A DNA stretch of 64,000 nucleotides from a bacterium (GTDB taxonomy: Bacteria; Arandabacterota; Arandabacteria; Arandabacterales; Arandabacteraceae): assembly GCA_029933125.1 (NCBI GenBank), contig JAOZOU010000006.1, positions 62,001 through 126,000 of the forward strand, in the 5' to 3' direction. Under the pieces are notes generated by a model that saw nothing but the letters and a program-made list of their open reading frames with translations, ran no database searches and was not told the origin of the DNA. The position numbers and the translations under genes are program-made. Positions 1 to 9,660 of this stretch are shown here, one piece after another; within the stretch, counting starts at the first letter, position 1; every line of letters starts with the position of its first letter.

Positions 1-1966
1 GTATAGAGCTGTTGGTGCAGTGCGCCAGGCCTGCTACCGCTATATAGGTGCGGATGGGAGTTGTTCGGAAGACACCTGTGATTTCATTGCAAAGATCGAT
101 AGCTGGGAATACATCGACACAACTGTTGTCAGCATAAAAACGCATCTAATGAGCAATGGGCCCATAGCTGTTGGAATGACAGTTTACAACGACTTTAGCT
201 ACTACACGGGTGGCTGCTATGAGCATGGGGGCACAGGAGCAATCAACCATGGCGTTCTCATCGTGGGTTGGGATGATTCAAAGTGTGGTGGTGCTGGAGC
301 GTGGCACATAAAAAATAGTTGGGGGGTCAGCTGGGGTGAGGGTGGCTATGCCTGGCTGAAGTATGGAACCTGCGGCATAGGCACAGGAGCTGCTATCATC
401 CACTACACGCCCCGCAATCCAGCGAAGCTCGTCTTTGATTCCTATATCGTGGATGATTCCGCAGGTGATGGTGATGGCAAGGCGGACCCAGGCGAGATGC
501 TTACCCTTCCTATATCAGTCGTCAATAAGGGTTGGGAAACTGCAACCAATTTAACAGCAACGATTGCGGCACTGGATAGCGGGGTAACAATTGTTACGAG
601 TTCTGCAACGTTTCCTGACATAGATCCAGATGCAACGGCTCAATCCAACTCACCTCACTTTGCCATTTCAATTGACCCAGATCTGCTCTGCGGCAGAAGG
701 ATACACTTTTTGATTTCGCTTGAGTGCGATCAAGGAACCTCCACAGATAATTTCGATATGGTAATTGGCGACGCTGTGACTATATTTTCAGATGACGTTG
801 AAGAGGATCAGGGTTGGACACTTGGTGCCCCTGATGATGAAGCAACCTCAGGACGCTGGAAAAGGAGAAACCCGGTCGGAAGCTTGCTTGATAGCGTTCT
901 TGTGCAGCCAGAGCTGGATCACACAGGTGGCAATCGTGTGAAGTGTTTTGTCACTGCAAACATCACACGCAATTTTGCGCCTGATGCTGCTGATGTTGAT
1001 GGTGGCAAGACCACACTCATCAGTCCAGTTCTTGATCTTTCGGCATATGCAGCTGCTAACCTCAAGTACTGGAGGTGGTATACCAATGATGCCTCTGGCT
1101 CGGTTGATGATATCTGGAGCGTTGATGCATCTGGCGATTCGGGTGCAACCTGGGTAAACCTCGAATCCGACTCTGTGAGTGCGAGGGAGTGGCTTCCACA
1201 CGAATTCGACCTTGGCAACTTCATTCCACTAACTGACAGAGTGCTCTTACGCTTTGTTGCGAGTGACTACGGGGAAGAGTCAATAGTCGAGGCTGCAGTT
1301 GATGACATAGAGATCGTTGGAAGCCCAGCCTCTGTCGATGTCGAAGCTCCTTTTGTTGAGGTGCTTTATCCCAACGGTGGCGAAGAGCTAACTGAGGGTG
1401 CCGATGTTGAAGTTAGGTGGCAGGCAAGTGATGACTATGGAGTTCGGCAGTTCATAGTTCTTGCTTCCTATGACGATGGTGCTACCTATGCTGACACAAT
1501 AGGTTATGCAGATGGCTTTGACTCAACGCTAACCTGGTCAGTTCCTCTTGGGGAGCATGCCACTTGTCGTATTGGTGTTGCAGCAATTGATCGCGGTTAC
1601 AACGAGAGCTTTGATGAAAGCGATTCCCATTTTTCAATTGTTCGTGATATATCTGGAACGACTCCGGATGTCTCGATCGAGCTTCCGAGCGAGCCGACTC
1701 TATTGGGAAGCCAAAGCAATCCTTTCTCCCATTCAACTCATATCTTCTTTGGTTTGCCGAGCAGGATGGCAATAGCGATCAGGATATACGATGCAAGCGG
1801 TCGTTGTGTGAGAGAGCTTCTCAATTCGACTCTACCTCGTGGCTATCATTCAATGGTCTGGGATGGGAGATCGTCTGATGGGAATGCTGTCTCATCGGGG
1901 GTTTATTTCATAAGGCTTGAGACCGCTGGAGCCAACACGACTGCGAAGGTTGTCGTGGCACGCTGA
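1..1966 (+). CDS. Secreted C1A papain-like cysteine protease, 5'-truncated by window edge, with C-terminal FlgD-like/sorting-type tail
   Basis: Frame open to base 2; NHGVLIVGWDD and WHIKNSWGVSWGEGGYAW (His/Asn active-site motifs); C-terminus GRCVRELLNSTLPRGYHSMVWDGRSSDGNAVSSGVYFIRLE..KVVVAR. Confidence 0.88.
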   Translation, partial: YRAVGAVRQACYRYIGADGSCSEDTCDFIAKIDSWEYIDTTVVSIKTHLMSNGPIAVGMTVYNDFSYYTGGCYEHGGTGAINHGVLIVGWDDSKCGGAGAWHIKNSWGVSWGEGGYAWLKYGTCGIGTGAAIIHYTPRNPAKLVFDSYIVDDSAGDGDGKADPGEMLTLPISVVNKGWETATNLTATIAALDSGVTIVTSSATFPDIDPDATAQSNSPHFAISIDPDLLCGRRIHFLISLECDQGTSTDNFDMVIGDAVTIFSDDVEEDQGWTLGAPDDEATSGRWKRRNPVGSLLDSVLVQPELDHTGGNRVKCFVTANITRNFAPDAADVDGGKTTLISPVLDLSAYAAANLKYWRWYTNDASGSVDDIWSVDASGDSGATWVNLESDSVSAREWLPHEFDLGNFIPLTDRVLLRFVASDYGEESIVEAAVDDIEIVGSPASVDVEAPFVEVLYPNGGEELTEGADVEVRWQASDDYGVRQFIVLASYDDGATYADTIGYADGFDSTLTWSVPLGEHATCRIGVAAIDRGYNESFDESDSHFSIVRDISGTTPDVSIELPSEPTLLGSQSNPFSHSTHIFFGLPSRMAIAIRIYDASGRCVRELLNSTLPRGYHSMVWDGRSSDGNAVSSGVYFIRLETAGANTTAKVVVAR

Positions 1967-2164
1967 AATGGATCAGGATAGCCTAAAGACCGGGAGCGAA
2001 TTCTGCTCTACCTGCCACCCAGCAGGCGATCGGATGTGAGGCCTATCCCATCTACCTAGTGGGGCTTGGCATCTAGGCTTAGTGCCTTTGCAAATCCACA
2101 TGGTCGAGGCATGATCAAAGGCATCTCTCTTGATGCTTACGGTCGCAGAAGTCAAATCACAGAC

Positions 2165-2341
2165 TCACTCGTCCTTGATTGCTGCCTTGACCTTCTCCAT
2201 GAGATCAGGTGTGATCTCAGTAATGCCGTGTGCAGTCTTGCCATGCTCAGCAATCTGCTTCATGAGCTCTTCTTCTGTCTCTGCTTGAGCTTCGAAAGGG
2301 CAATCCATGCCAACATCTTTGCATAGAAACTTCTTAGCCAT
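2165..2341 (-). CDS. DUF1059-like small protein (58 aa), missing from the ORF track because it is short
   Basis: Reverse-complement translation MAKKFLCKDVGMDCPFEAQAETEEELMKQIAEHGKTAHGITEITPDLMEKVKAAIKDE*, matching the DUF1059 pattern (C-x-DVGxDCxFEA..HxKxxHG). Confidence 0.85.
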   Translation of the reverse strand: MAKKFLCKDVGMDCPFEAQAETEEELMKQIAEHGKTAHGITEITPDLMEKVKAAIKDE

Positions 2342-2485
2342 TCTTCTTCGCCTCCCTCCTTTGGGATCATCTCTTACTCTTTGGACTCTGCTGTCATCAA
2401 TGGGTCACATCATATTCTTCTAAGATTGGAGCGACATGCCGAAGAAGGGTTCGAGATTGCTTGCCCTATCCACATCGCAAATCTC

Positions 2486-4648
2486 CTACTCCAACGGCAT
2501 GCCAAGCTGCCAGGCCAAGAAGAGAAGGTATTCAGTCACATCATCGATATATTTTGAAGTTGGTTTTCCGCCAGAATGTCCTGCCCTGGTATCGTAATGA
2601 AGAAGTATGGGATTCGTAGAAGCAGTTGATGCCTGAAGCAGAGCAGTCATCTTGCGGGCATGAAGAGGATCAACACGTGTATCAGCATCACCCGTAACGA
2701 AAAGCACTGCAGGATAATACTCACCTGGTCTCACATTGTGATAGGGAGAATACGAGAGAAGGTACCTGAATTGGTCCGCATCCTCAGATGAGCCATATTC
2801 AGGAATCCAGAATTTCGCAACAAGGAACTTATGGTAGCGGATCATGTCGAGAAGCGGATAGGAACAGATGACAGCCTTGAATAGATCAGGTCTCTGGGTC
2901 AGAGCCGCTCCGACAAGCAAACCCCCATTGCTTCCGCCCATGATGGCAAGCTTCTCGGGATTGGTGTAGCCATTGTCTATAAGCCACTGGGCTGCAGCGA
3001 TGAAATCGTCAAAGGTATTTTGTTTCTTATATCCCATACCATCACGATGCCACCTCTCACCGAGCTCCCCACCACCTCGGAGATTTGCAAGCGCACATAC
3101 GCCTCCAAGCTTAAGCCAGGCGGCAGGTACTATGCCAAAGTAGGGTTTGAGACTTACGCGGAAACCGCCATAGCCAGAAAGAAGCGTGGGCCTCGAACCG
3201 TCAAGCTTAAGACCTCGCTTGTGAGCCACGAACATCGAGACCCTTGTTCCATCTTTTGAAGTATACCAAACCTGCTTGAGCTCGAAATCCTCACTCTTAA
3301 TAGGTGCATCAACTTTCGCCCAGACAGATTTTGTGAAATCCTTAAGATCGTAGCGATAAATGACGGTAGGGATGTGAAATGAGGAATAGGTGAAGAAGGC
3401 TTCCTTGTCCGTCCATCTTCCTCGAGGCAAACTCACATATCCAGGCGCTGGGACCTCAATTCTACGTACAAGTTCACCATCAGGCTTGAACACTTTTATA
3501 GAGGGAACCACATTGTCGAGAGTCCTAACGAGGAGATACCCGTCCGCCAATGCAAAGTCCTCAATAACCTCCTCCGTCTCGGGAACCACTTCGCGCCATG
3601 CTGAGCGTACTGGATTCTCAAGATCGACGACTATGATGCGCCCATTTGGAGAATTCCAGTCGGTCTTGAGGTACAGGCAAGTCCCACCTACCTCGCCAAC
3701 GAAGCTGGCATCTATGTCATTGACAACTGTTCGGATGCCGCCACCTTTCTCAAGATCTATGAAATAAACTTCCGTCTTGCGAGCGGCAGAGCCGTGGTAA
3801 ACAGTGAAGAGCAGGAACCTCCCATCATCACTCAAGTCAACATCAATACCTATTCCGGGTCCAAAGCCTTCTCCGAAGACAAGCTTATCCCCCTCGGCAC
3901 TTGTGCCAATCCTGTGGTATTTAACGCGTTCACCCTCGTCGGAATAGATTGAATAGTAAAAACCCCCTGCATCAGGTGTAATATTTATGCTTGAGTAACG
4001 AGCCTTGGGGAAGGAATCTCCCAGATCGTGGCGCCTCTCCACATCAAAAATCTTCATAGCGATCTCATCCTCACCACCCTCACGGATGCCATAGACCAGG
4101 AGTGATCCGTCGTCGGCGACATCAAGAAGATGAACGCTTGTAGTATGGTCGGGGCTCAAGGGATGAGGATCGATGAGGACGATGTCTTCACCTTGAAGCC
4201 CCTTACGCATACACATTGTACTCAGCTCTTGATCAGCCTTCCTCCTTGCGAAGAAATAGCGGTCGTCTCGGTGCAGTGGCATGCTATAGGTATCGTGGCG
4301 CGCAAGTTGTGACACGAGTTGCCTTATCCTGGCTCTGCCCTTTACCTTTCCAAGGACTTCCAACCTATAGTTGTTCTGGGCTTGGATCCATGCTTCTGTC
4401 TCCGGACTGTTGCGATCCTCAAGCCAGCGATAGGGATCGACTATCTTGACTCCATGGATTACCTCTTCCACCTCATGGCGAGGAGTAGGCGGGGGTGTAA
4501 GAGCCACGGAGCTCGATGAAAGAGCTAATGCCAAAAGCAAGGCAAGACAGGCGTGGACTGGCCGCACGCGAGTTACCTCGAGGCTTGCACCTCTTAGCGA
4601 GTTCCCTCTCCCAAGCTTCTGCTTCCTAAAGACATCGATATCAGACAT
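2486..4648 (-). CDS. Prolyl oligopeptidase (S9A)
   Basis: N-terminal DPYRWLEDRNSPETEAWIQAQN; catalytic GGSNGGLLVGA, GDADTRVDPLHA, AGHSGG. Confidence 0.95.
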   Translation of the reverse strand: MSDIDVFRKQKLGRGNSLRGASLEVTRVRPVHACLALLLALALSSSSVALTPPPTPRHEVEEVIHGVKIVDPYRWLEDRNSPETEAWIQAQNNYRLEVLGKVKGRARIRQLVSQLARHDTYSMPLHRDDRYFFARRKADQELSTMCMRKGLQGEDIVLIDPHPLSPDHTTSVHLLDVADDGSLLVYGIREGGEDEIAMKIFDVERRHDLGDSFPKARYSSINITPDAGGFYYSIYSDEGERVKYHRIGTSAEGDKLVFGEGFGPGIGIDVDLSDDGRFLLFTVYHGSAARKTEVYFIDLEKGGGIRTVVNDIDASFVGEVGGTCLYLKTDWNSPNGRIIVVDLENPVRSAWREVVPETEEVIEDFALADGYLLVRTLDNVVPSIKVFKPDGELVRRIEVPAPGYVSLPRGRWTDKEAFFTYSSFHIPTVIYRYDLKDFTKSVWAKVDAPIKSEDFELKQVWYTSKDGTRVSMFVAHKRGLKLDGSRPTLLSGYGGFRVSLKPYFGIVPAAWLKLGGVCALANLRGGGELGERWHRDGMGYKKQNTFDDFIAAAQWLIDNGYTNPEKLAIMGGSNGGLLVGAALTQRPDLFKAVICSYPLLDMIRYHKFLVAKFWIPEYGSSEDADQFRYLLSYSPYHNVRPGEYYPAVLFVTGDADTRVDPLHARKMTALLQASTASTNPILLHYDTRAGHSGGKPTSKYIDDVTEYLLFLAWQLGMPLE

Positions 4649-4670
4649 TTTCAGCCTCCGCTAGAGAGCC

Positions 4671-6287
4671 TTATGGCAGATACGAGACTTCAAGATAGGG
4701 GACGAAATCACCTTCCCGCACAACAGTGCGGTCTTGTTCGGAATCAACCTTTATAGGGGCAGCGATGATCTGATACTTGTTGCTTGGCCAGAAGGTTGCC
4801 TCAACCTTTATAACATAGCTGCCCTCCGGAACCCTCTCGCCATTGGCATCGGTGAGATCCCAGGTGTAGGTGTGCTCGCCGAGATCTATGCTTGCGCCGG
4901 TTACGGCGTCAGCATCAATGAATTTCGAGGTTGCAGCCCAGACAGGTAGTACAACTTGAACCTCTCTGGCATATCCGCTGAAGCCTGAAACATAGATTGT
5001 ACGGACAAAATCACCAGCCTCAGTTTCGACCCATACCGCAATCTGAGGGGCAAGTTCATCTTTGAATCCAATGATGAAGTCTATGAAGACAAACGGGCGG
5101 GTGTAGGTGGAAAGCTCTGGCTTCTCAATTCGTGGTCGCATCGCTTCAAGAACCATTTTGGAGATTGGCAAATCACCATAGTTTGAGATTACCTTGCGCC
5201 AGTAAGTCATTGCCTTTCGCTGGTAACCAATACCCAGGTAATAGGCAGCCTGTGCCTTGAGTTCGGGTGGGCTCTCTCCCTCATATACGCTTTCAAGATC
5301 AGCAATACCCTGTTCCAGCTTCCCCACGAAGAAAGGAAGGTTTACACCCATAACACCACGGAGAAAGCGTACCTCAACATCATCGGGTGAAAGCTCAACG
5401 GCCTTATCTAACACTCTCATTATCTCAAAAGCCCTTTTCGCAGCCCAATCGGTATCCTGGTGTATTCTTTCATCATAGATCTGCTCGCGCATAGAAAGTG
5501 AAAGAACGCTCCCAAGATACTTGTAGGTAGGCGCATATGTGCTATCTATTGATATTGCACGACGCAAGATCTCCTCAGCATGTGCATAATTTCCGCTATC
5601 GGAATAGGCTTTGCCCAGGTCTGTTAGCAATTGAACATTCTGAGGGTCATCTTTGACCTTTTCTTCAAGCTCGGAGATCGATAGCTCCTCTGTTTGGACC
5701 GGGGACTCACCCTTCGCAGGTTGCCCTTGAGCGGTGCCTTCTTCGCCAGAGCTAAGTGCGAGCGATTTTGCCTCCATCTCCGAGGCAAGATCTGAGTCAC
5801 CTTTCTTCCTATAGGCTTCTGCAAGCATTTGGTATGCCTGGATTGCGAGGTCCTTTCTTGTCTCATTCGGGGAGCTCTCATAGGCTTTGACCACGAATTC
5901 AAGATCGCTTATTCCTTCATCAAGCTTTCCTAGGAAGGAAGGTACCTTAATACCCATGATGCCTCTGAAAAGATGTGCCATGAGATTGTTGGGATCAAGC
6001 TCGATAGCCTTGTCGAGAAAGTGGAAGGATTCTGTGCTCAATGCTCCAGCTTTCAAGAAATTCTCTGTACTTCCTGCTTGCCTACCCTTGTATATTCCCA
6101 TGTAGGCATAAGCTGTCGAACTATCAGGATACTCGGCCAAGGCTTTCCCCATTATCTCAACAGCCTTATCGAGATCTCCTGCCATCGATGCCTTCTCGGC
6201 TTCTTTGATGTAGGCATCGAGGCTCCTGGACAATACAGGCATTGCCGTTGTGACGATGAGCGATAAGGCAAGTAAGAGACGTACCAT
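4671..6287 (-). CDS. TPR-repeat protein with signal peptide and C-terminal FlgD-like region
   Basis: Multiple TPR-like repeats, two copies of a RGxMGxxxPxFxGKLxxGIxDLE module, C-terminal YTWDLTDANGERVPEGSYVIKVEA. Confidence 0.8.
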   Translation of the reverse strand: MVRLLLALSLIVTTAMPVLSRSLDAYIKEAEKASMAGDLDKAVEIMGKALAEYPDSSTAYAYMGIYKGRQAGSTENFLKAGALSTESFHFLDKAIELDPNNLMAHLFRGIMGIKVPSFLGKLDEGISDLEFVVKAYESSPNETRKDLAIQAYQMLAEAYRKKGDSDLASEMEAKSLALSSGEEGTAQGQPAKGESPVQTEELSISELEEKVKDDPQNVQLLTDLGKAYSDSGNYAHAEEILRRAISIDSTYAPTYKYLGSVLSLSMREQIYDERIHQDTDWAAKRAFEIMRVLDKAVELSPDDVEVRFLRGVMGVNLPFFVGKLEQGIADLESVYEGESPPELKAQAAYYLGIGYQRKAMTYWRKVISNYGDLPISKMVLEAMRPRIEKPELSTYTRPFVFIDFIIGFKDELAPQIAVWVETEAGDFVRTIYVSGFSGYAREVQVVLPVWAATSKFIDADAVTGASIDLGEHTYTWDLTDANGERVPEGSYVIKVEATFWPSNKYQIIAAPIKVDSEQDRTVVREGDFVPYLEVSYLP

Positions 6288-6309
6288 GGCTACACTCCTT
6301 TCCTATGCG

Positions 6310-8109
6310 TTACTGGATATAGCCAAGCGAGCGCAACTCCCGCTTTGTCTCCTCATCAAGAATGAAATGAGTTTGCTCGCTATAGGGACTCGGATCGTAC
6401 CAGATTAAGAAATAAGGTGCCTCGATGTCTCCCTCGGGTCTGCCTTCCGAGATGACCCTGGGCTTGGCTGGCTTGAGAGTAAGGGGTATCTCATTAGCTG
6501 GCAGGTGTGAGGAACCGATGTAAGTCCGACCCGAGGCTTTCTTGTCATCGATAGATAGATTGAAAGTGATGGGGATATTCGAGGGTTTCGTTTTGAATGC
6601 GAGCAGGAGAGTATCTGAAGTCTTAATGGGCTTGAACTTGAGGGTTTCGCCAAAGGGTTGGCTCGCCAGAAGGTGGGTTACCTCAAACTCTTTGCCGTCG
6701 TTACCCGTCATCCGATAAGCCCATATTGTTCCAGCCATGGGATCCCTCCTCGCCACAACCTCGATATCGAATGAGTTCTTACCAGAACTGCCAAGCTCAA
6801 GATACCAGGTGTCTGAAATCCCAAAGAGTGTGGAGAAAAGGTAGTCTTTAAGGATGGATTCTTGAGGAGGATTCTCTGAGTCAAGATTAATCATCTCATC
6901 TCTATCGTGCTCGAGATTGAAGATCTCATACTTCCCATTGAGTGTGCTGTAGATGAGCTTCCATGGATAGGATGTGATGCTCTTCTTCTCCGCGCCATGC
7001 CGCATTGCCTCAGCATAGGAGACATTTTGAGGGAGAAGAGCATTGGGTTTCGTTTTTGGTATCCCATTGCCTCTAAGAAGTGGAACAAGGCTAGATCCCT
7101 CGAAATGGGGTGGGCAGTCAATACCGAGAAGATCAAGTATGGTGGGGGCAACATCAAGAAGGCGAACCTGCGTTCCGACATGCCTGCCCTCAGGCAGATG
7201 TCCTGGGAAGGAAAATAGGAGGGGTACCCATAAGAGGTCATCGTAGAGCGTATGGCCGTGTTCAAAACCACCATGTTCGAAGAATTCCTCACCATGATCG
7301 CTTAGAAAGACAATGAGGGTATTGCCACGCAGTCCTCTTTGCTCAAGGCCTCGTAAGAGCTCCCCTATGGCGCTATCAGTGAAAGCTATCTCGCCGTCAT
7401 AGAGCGCAACTATGTGGCGCCAGTCAGCATCTGAAAGGCTTTTCATTTGAACAAACATCGAATCACGCACAAGCGAGAATCCCTCAAGGTTGAAGGAATC
7501 TCCAATTCTTCCGTGATAGTCGGGATCAAAGAGCTTGCTGTAGGGATGGGGTGGAGAATAGGGCAGATGAGGATCGAAGTAGTGGACGAATATGAAAAAC
7601 GAGCTGTCACCCACTGAGTCGATCCAGTGGAGTGCATCACGAGTGGTTCCCTCAGCAACACGACCTGTAGGAGGCGTCATGTAGTAGAAGTCGAATCCTC
7701 TTGAGACACGATATGCAGGTTTGAGAGCCGCTGCATTGACAATCGCACCCGTTGCATACCCATGCTCCTTAAGAATCGAGGCGAGTGTGGGGAAAGATGA
7801 TCGCATACGGCTGTTGACATTATTTGCGCCATGCTGTGATGGATAAAGGGATGTGAAAACAGTGGAGAAAGAGGGGAGTGTCCAGGGTGCCTGACTCAGC
7901 GCATAATCAAAGCGAACGCCTGATGCAGCGAGGTTGTCTATATGAGGGCTTGTTTCTTGATGGTAACCATAGCACCCAAGATGATCAGGCCGAAGTGTAT
8001 CAACAGCAATTATCATCACGTTGTAAGGTTGCTTACCCTTACCGCATGCGAGAATCCCAAAGAACATTATGACGGCGATCTTAAGAGTGGCTCTTACCAT
8101 AGGCTCCAA
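6310..8109 (-). CDS. Alkaline phosphatase superfamily / sulfatase-like lipoprotein hydrolase
   Basis: VDTLRPDHLGCYGYHQETSPHIDNLAASGVRFDYALSQAPWTLPSFSTVFTSLYPSQHG, FLSDHGEEFFEHGGFEHGHTLYDD; lipobox-like ILAC near N-terminus. Confidence 0.9.
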   Translation of the reverse strand: MEPMVRATLKIAVIMFFGILACGKGKQPYNVMIIAVDTLRPDHLGCYGYHQETSPHIDNLAASGVRFDYALSQAPWTLPSFSTVFTSLYPSQHGANNVNSRMRSSFPTLASILKEHGYATGAIVNAAALKPAYRVSRGFDFYYMTPPTGRVAEGTTRDALHWIDSVGDSSFFIFVHYFDPHLPYSPPHPYSKLFDPDYHGRIGDSFNLEGFSLVRDSMFVQMKSLSDADWRHIVALYDGEIAFTDSAIGELLRGLEQRGLRGNTLIVFLSDHGEEFFEHGGFEHGHTLYDDLLWVPLLFSFPGHLPEGRHVGTQVRLLDVAPTILDLLGIDCPPHFEGSSLVPLLRGNGIPKTKPNALLPQNVSYAEAMRHGAEKKSITSYPWKLIYSTLNGKYEIFNLEHDRDEMINLDSENPPQESILKDYLFSTLFGISDTWYLELGSSGKNSFDIEVVARRDPMAGTIWAYRMTGNDGKEFEVTHLLASQPFGETLKFKPIKTSDTLLLAFKTKPSNIPITFNLSIDDKKASGRTYIGSSHLPANEIPLTLKPAKPRVISEGRPEGDIEAPYFLIWYDPSPYSEQTHFILDEETKRELRSLGYIQ

Positions 8110-8420
8110 ATTAGGGGATCAGTTCGGTCAGGATCGAGTATATACTATAGCTTCATAAAAAGCATCCAAAAAAGTCAAATCTAGTGAGGCACCGGCCGTA
8201 TCGGAAGTGAGGTACCCCGAACCTTACCTCAGCAGATCTCAAACACGATCACAAATAACGGTCAGCACGTTTGGGCTACTCACTTTAAGCGTGTTGTACT
8301 AACCACCCAACGCGAATTGCGTCTGGAGGGATAGCTTCGGCAGATTGATAGCCTCTTCCGGGACGTGCAAGACAATCCCTGAGGGTGGTACTTTTGCCTT
8401 GGCAGGAGTTGGTCTTAGGA

Positions 8421-9305
8421 TTATTGCTGTGGGTGCTGTGAGCTTTTCCAGAGCTCGCGTCGCCTTGCTTCGAGGAGCTGCTCGGGCTGGCTACTGAATT
8501 GGCTCGCAGAGAGAATGCGATGGTTGTAGCGTGCACCCTCTTCACGCGGTCGAGCCAGGAAGTTTCCATAGTCAGTACTTCGCATGAGATGATGGTCGAT
8601 GACAATTGTTGGAATCTTGTATGTGAGCTCTATAAGATGCTTCTCAGCAGCCTCAATCGCATGCCTTGAGAGTTTGCTGAGGTAGATGGGTGGTCCTGAG
8701 ACAATGACAAGGTCAGGTCTTCGGGCGAGAATCCACCTTATTGCCTCAGGTTCAATGAGCTGGATATCGGATGCAAAGACCATGGTTTCATCGCTATCTT
8801 TAATGGCGACCATCGTGAGATAGCCCTGGGGTGATCTCCTTTCCCCATGCTTAACAGGAGGAGAAAAGACGAGATCACCCAAAGCCTTCCCGTCGGCAAC
8901 CCTAACCTTTCTGCCTAAGTTTCTCAGGAATTTAAGTGCCCTCTGGCGCTGGGCATGATTGAGTTGCTTTGACCACGATTTGGCATAGATAGGTGTTTGA
9001 CCATAGATCTTGTTAGCGGTTTCAGCATCTGTCAAATCAAGCTCACGCTCCTCAAAGGACGTGAAGTGATCATGGTGATAGTGGGTAATGATGATAACGT
9101 CCGCTTGGTGGGCTCTTTCGACGATTAGAGTTCGCACCTTCTTGAGAGCCTCAAGTTCGAGTTCGTGAGGAGGAAGTCCGAAGCGCTTAGGACAGACAGA
9201 GACACCTGGATCAATTAGAATACGCCTGGATTTCGTCGTCACAAATGTTGCAAGTGAGCGTACACCAAGTGAATCAGCTCCCAATATCTCAACCTTCATG
9301 CCCAC
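8421..9305 (-). CDS. Metallo-beta-lactamase fold protein, UPF0282-like
   Basis: THYHHDHFTSFEE metal motif; overall pattern (DSLGVRSLATFV.., IDPGVSVCPKRFGLPPHELE, IDHHLMRS) recalls UPF0282. Confidence 0.8.
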   Translation of the reverse strand: MGMKVEILGADSLGVRSLATFVTTKSRRILIDPGVSVCPKRFGLPPHELELEALKKVRTLIVERAHQADVIIITHYHHDHFTSFEERELDLTDAETANKIYGQTPIYAKSWSKQLNHAQRQRALKFLRNLGRKVRVADGKALGDLVFSPPVKHGERRSPQGYLTMVAIKDSDETMVFASDIQLIEPEAIRWILARRPDLVIVSGPPIYLSKLSRHAIEAAEKHLIELTYKIPTIVIDHHLMRSTDYGNFLARPREEGARYNHRILSASQFSSQPEQLLEARRRELWKSSQHPQQ

Positions 9306-9660
9306 CTCCCAGTATCTCGACTTTCGGAAACTTCGACAATCGCATTATATACCTAGGACGGCTACCGATGCGAGTGCGGAATCGTTTGATGCGAGCGTCG
9401 AATCATGGCCGAGTTTCTCCGTCACCTTAAGAAGATATGAGATGTCGCGGAGATATCTGGTGTCTTAGCACTCACCGCTAGATTTGTCTCTAGCGCGGGT
9501 CGATGCTCTGGATCCCGAGGAAGCTTCACTCGATTACCTTCATTCGTAAACACATTCATCAAGAAGACAGTATTGGATGAAATTTCGTCCGGGTTTGGCT
9601 TGAGCTCATGAGGATGGTATTTCCCAATGTGGACGCTGGGCTTCTGGCCAGATGACTCAT

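Noticed and set aside
848-1224. Overlapping minus-strand ORFs of 117 and 101 aa
   Set aside because: Antisense to the clear C1A protease frame, no domain features.
8208-8231. TGAGGTA/TACCTCA inverted repeat
   Set aside because: Short 7-bp arms in a gap with no linked regulator; expected by chance at this scale.
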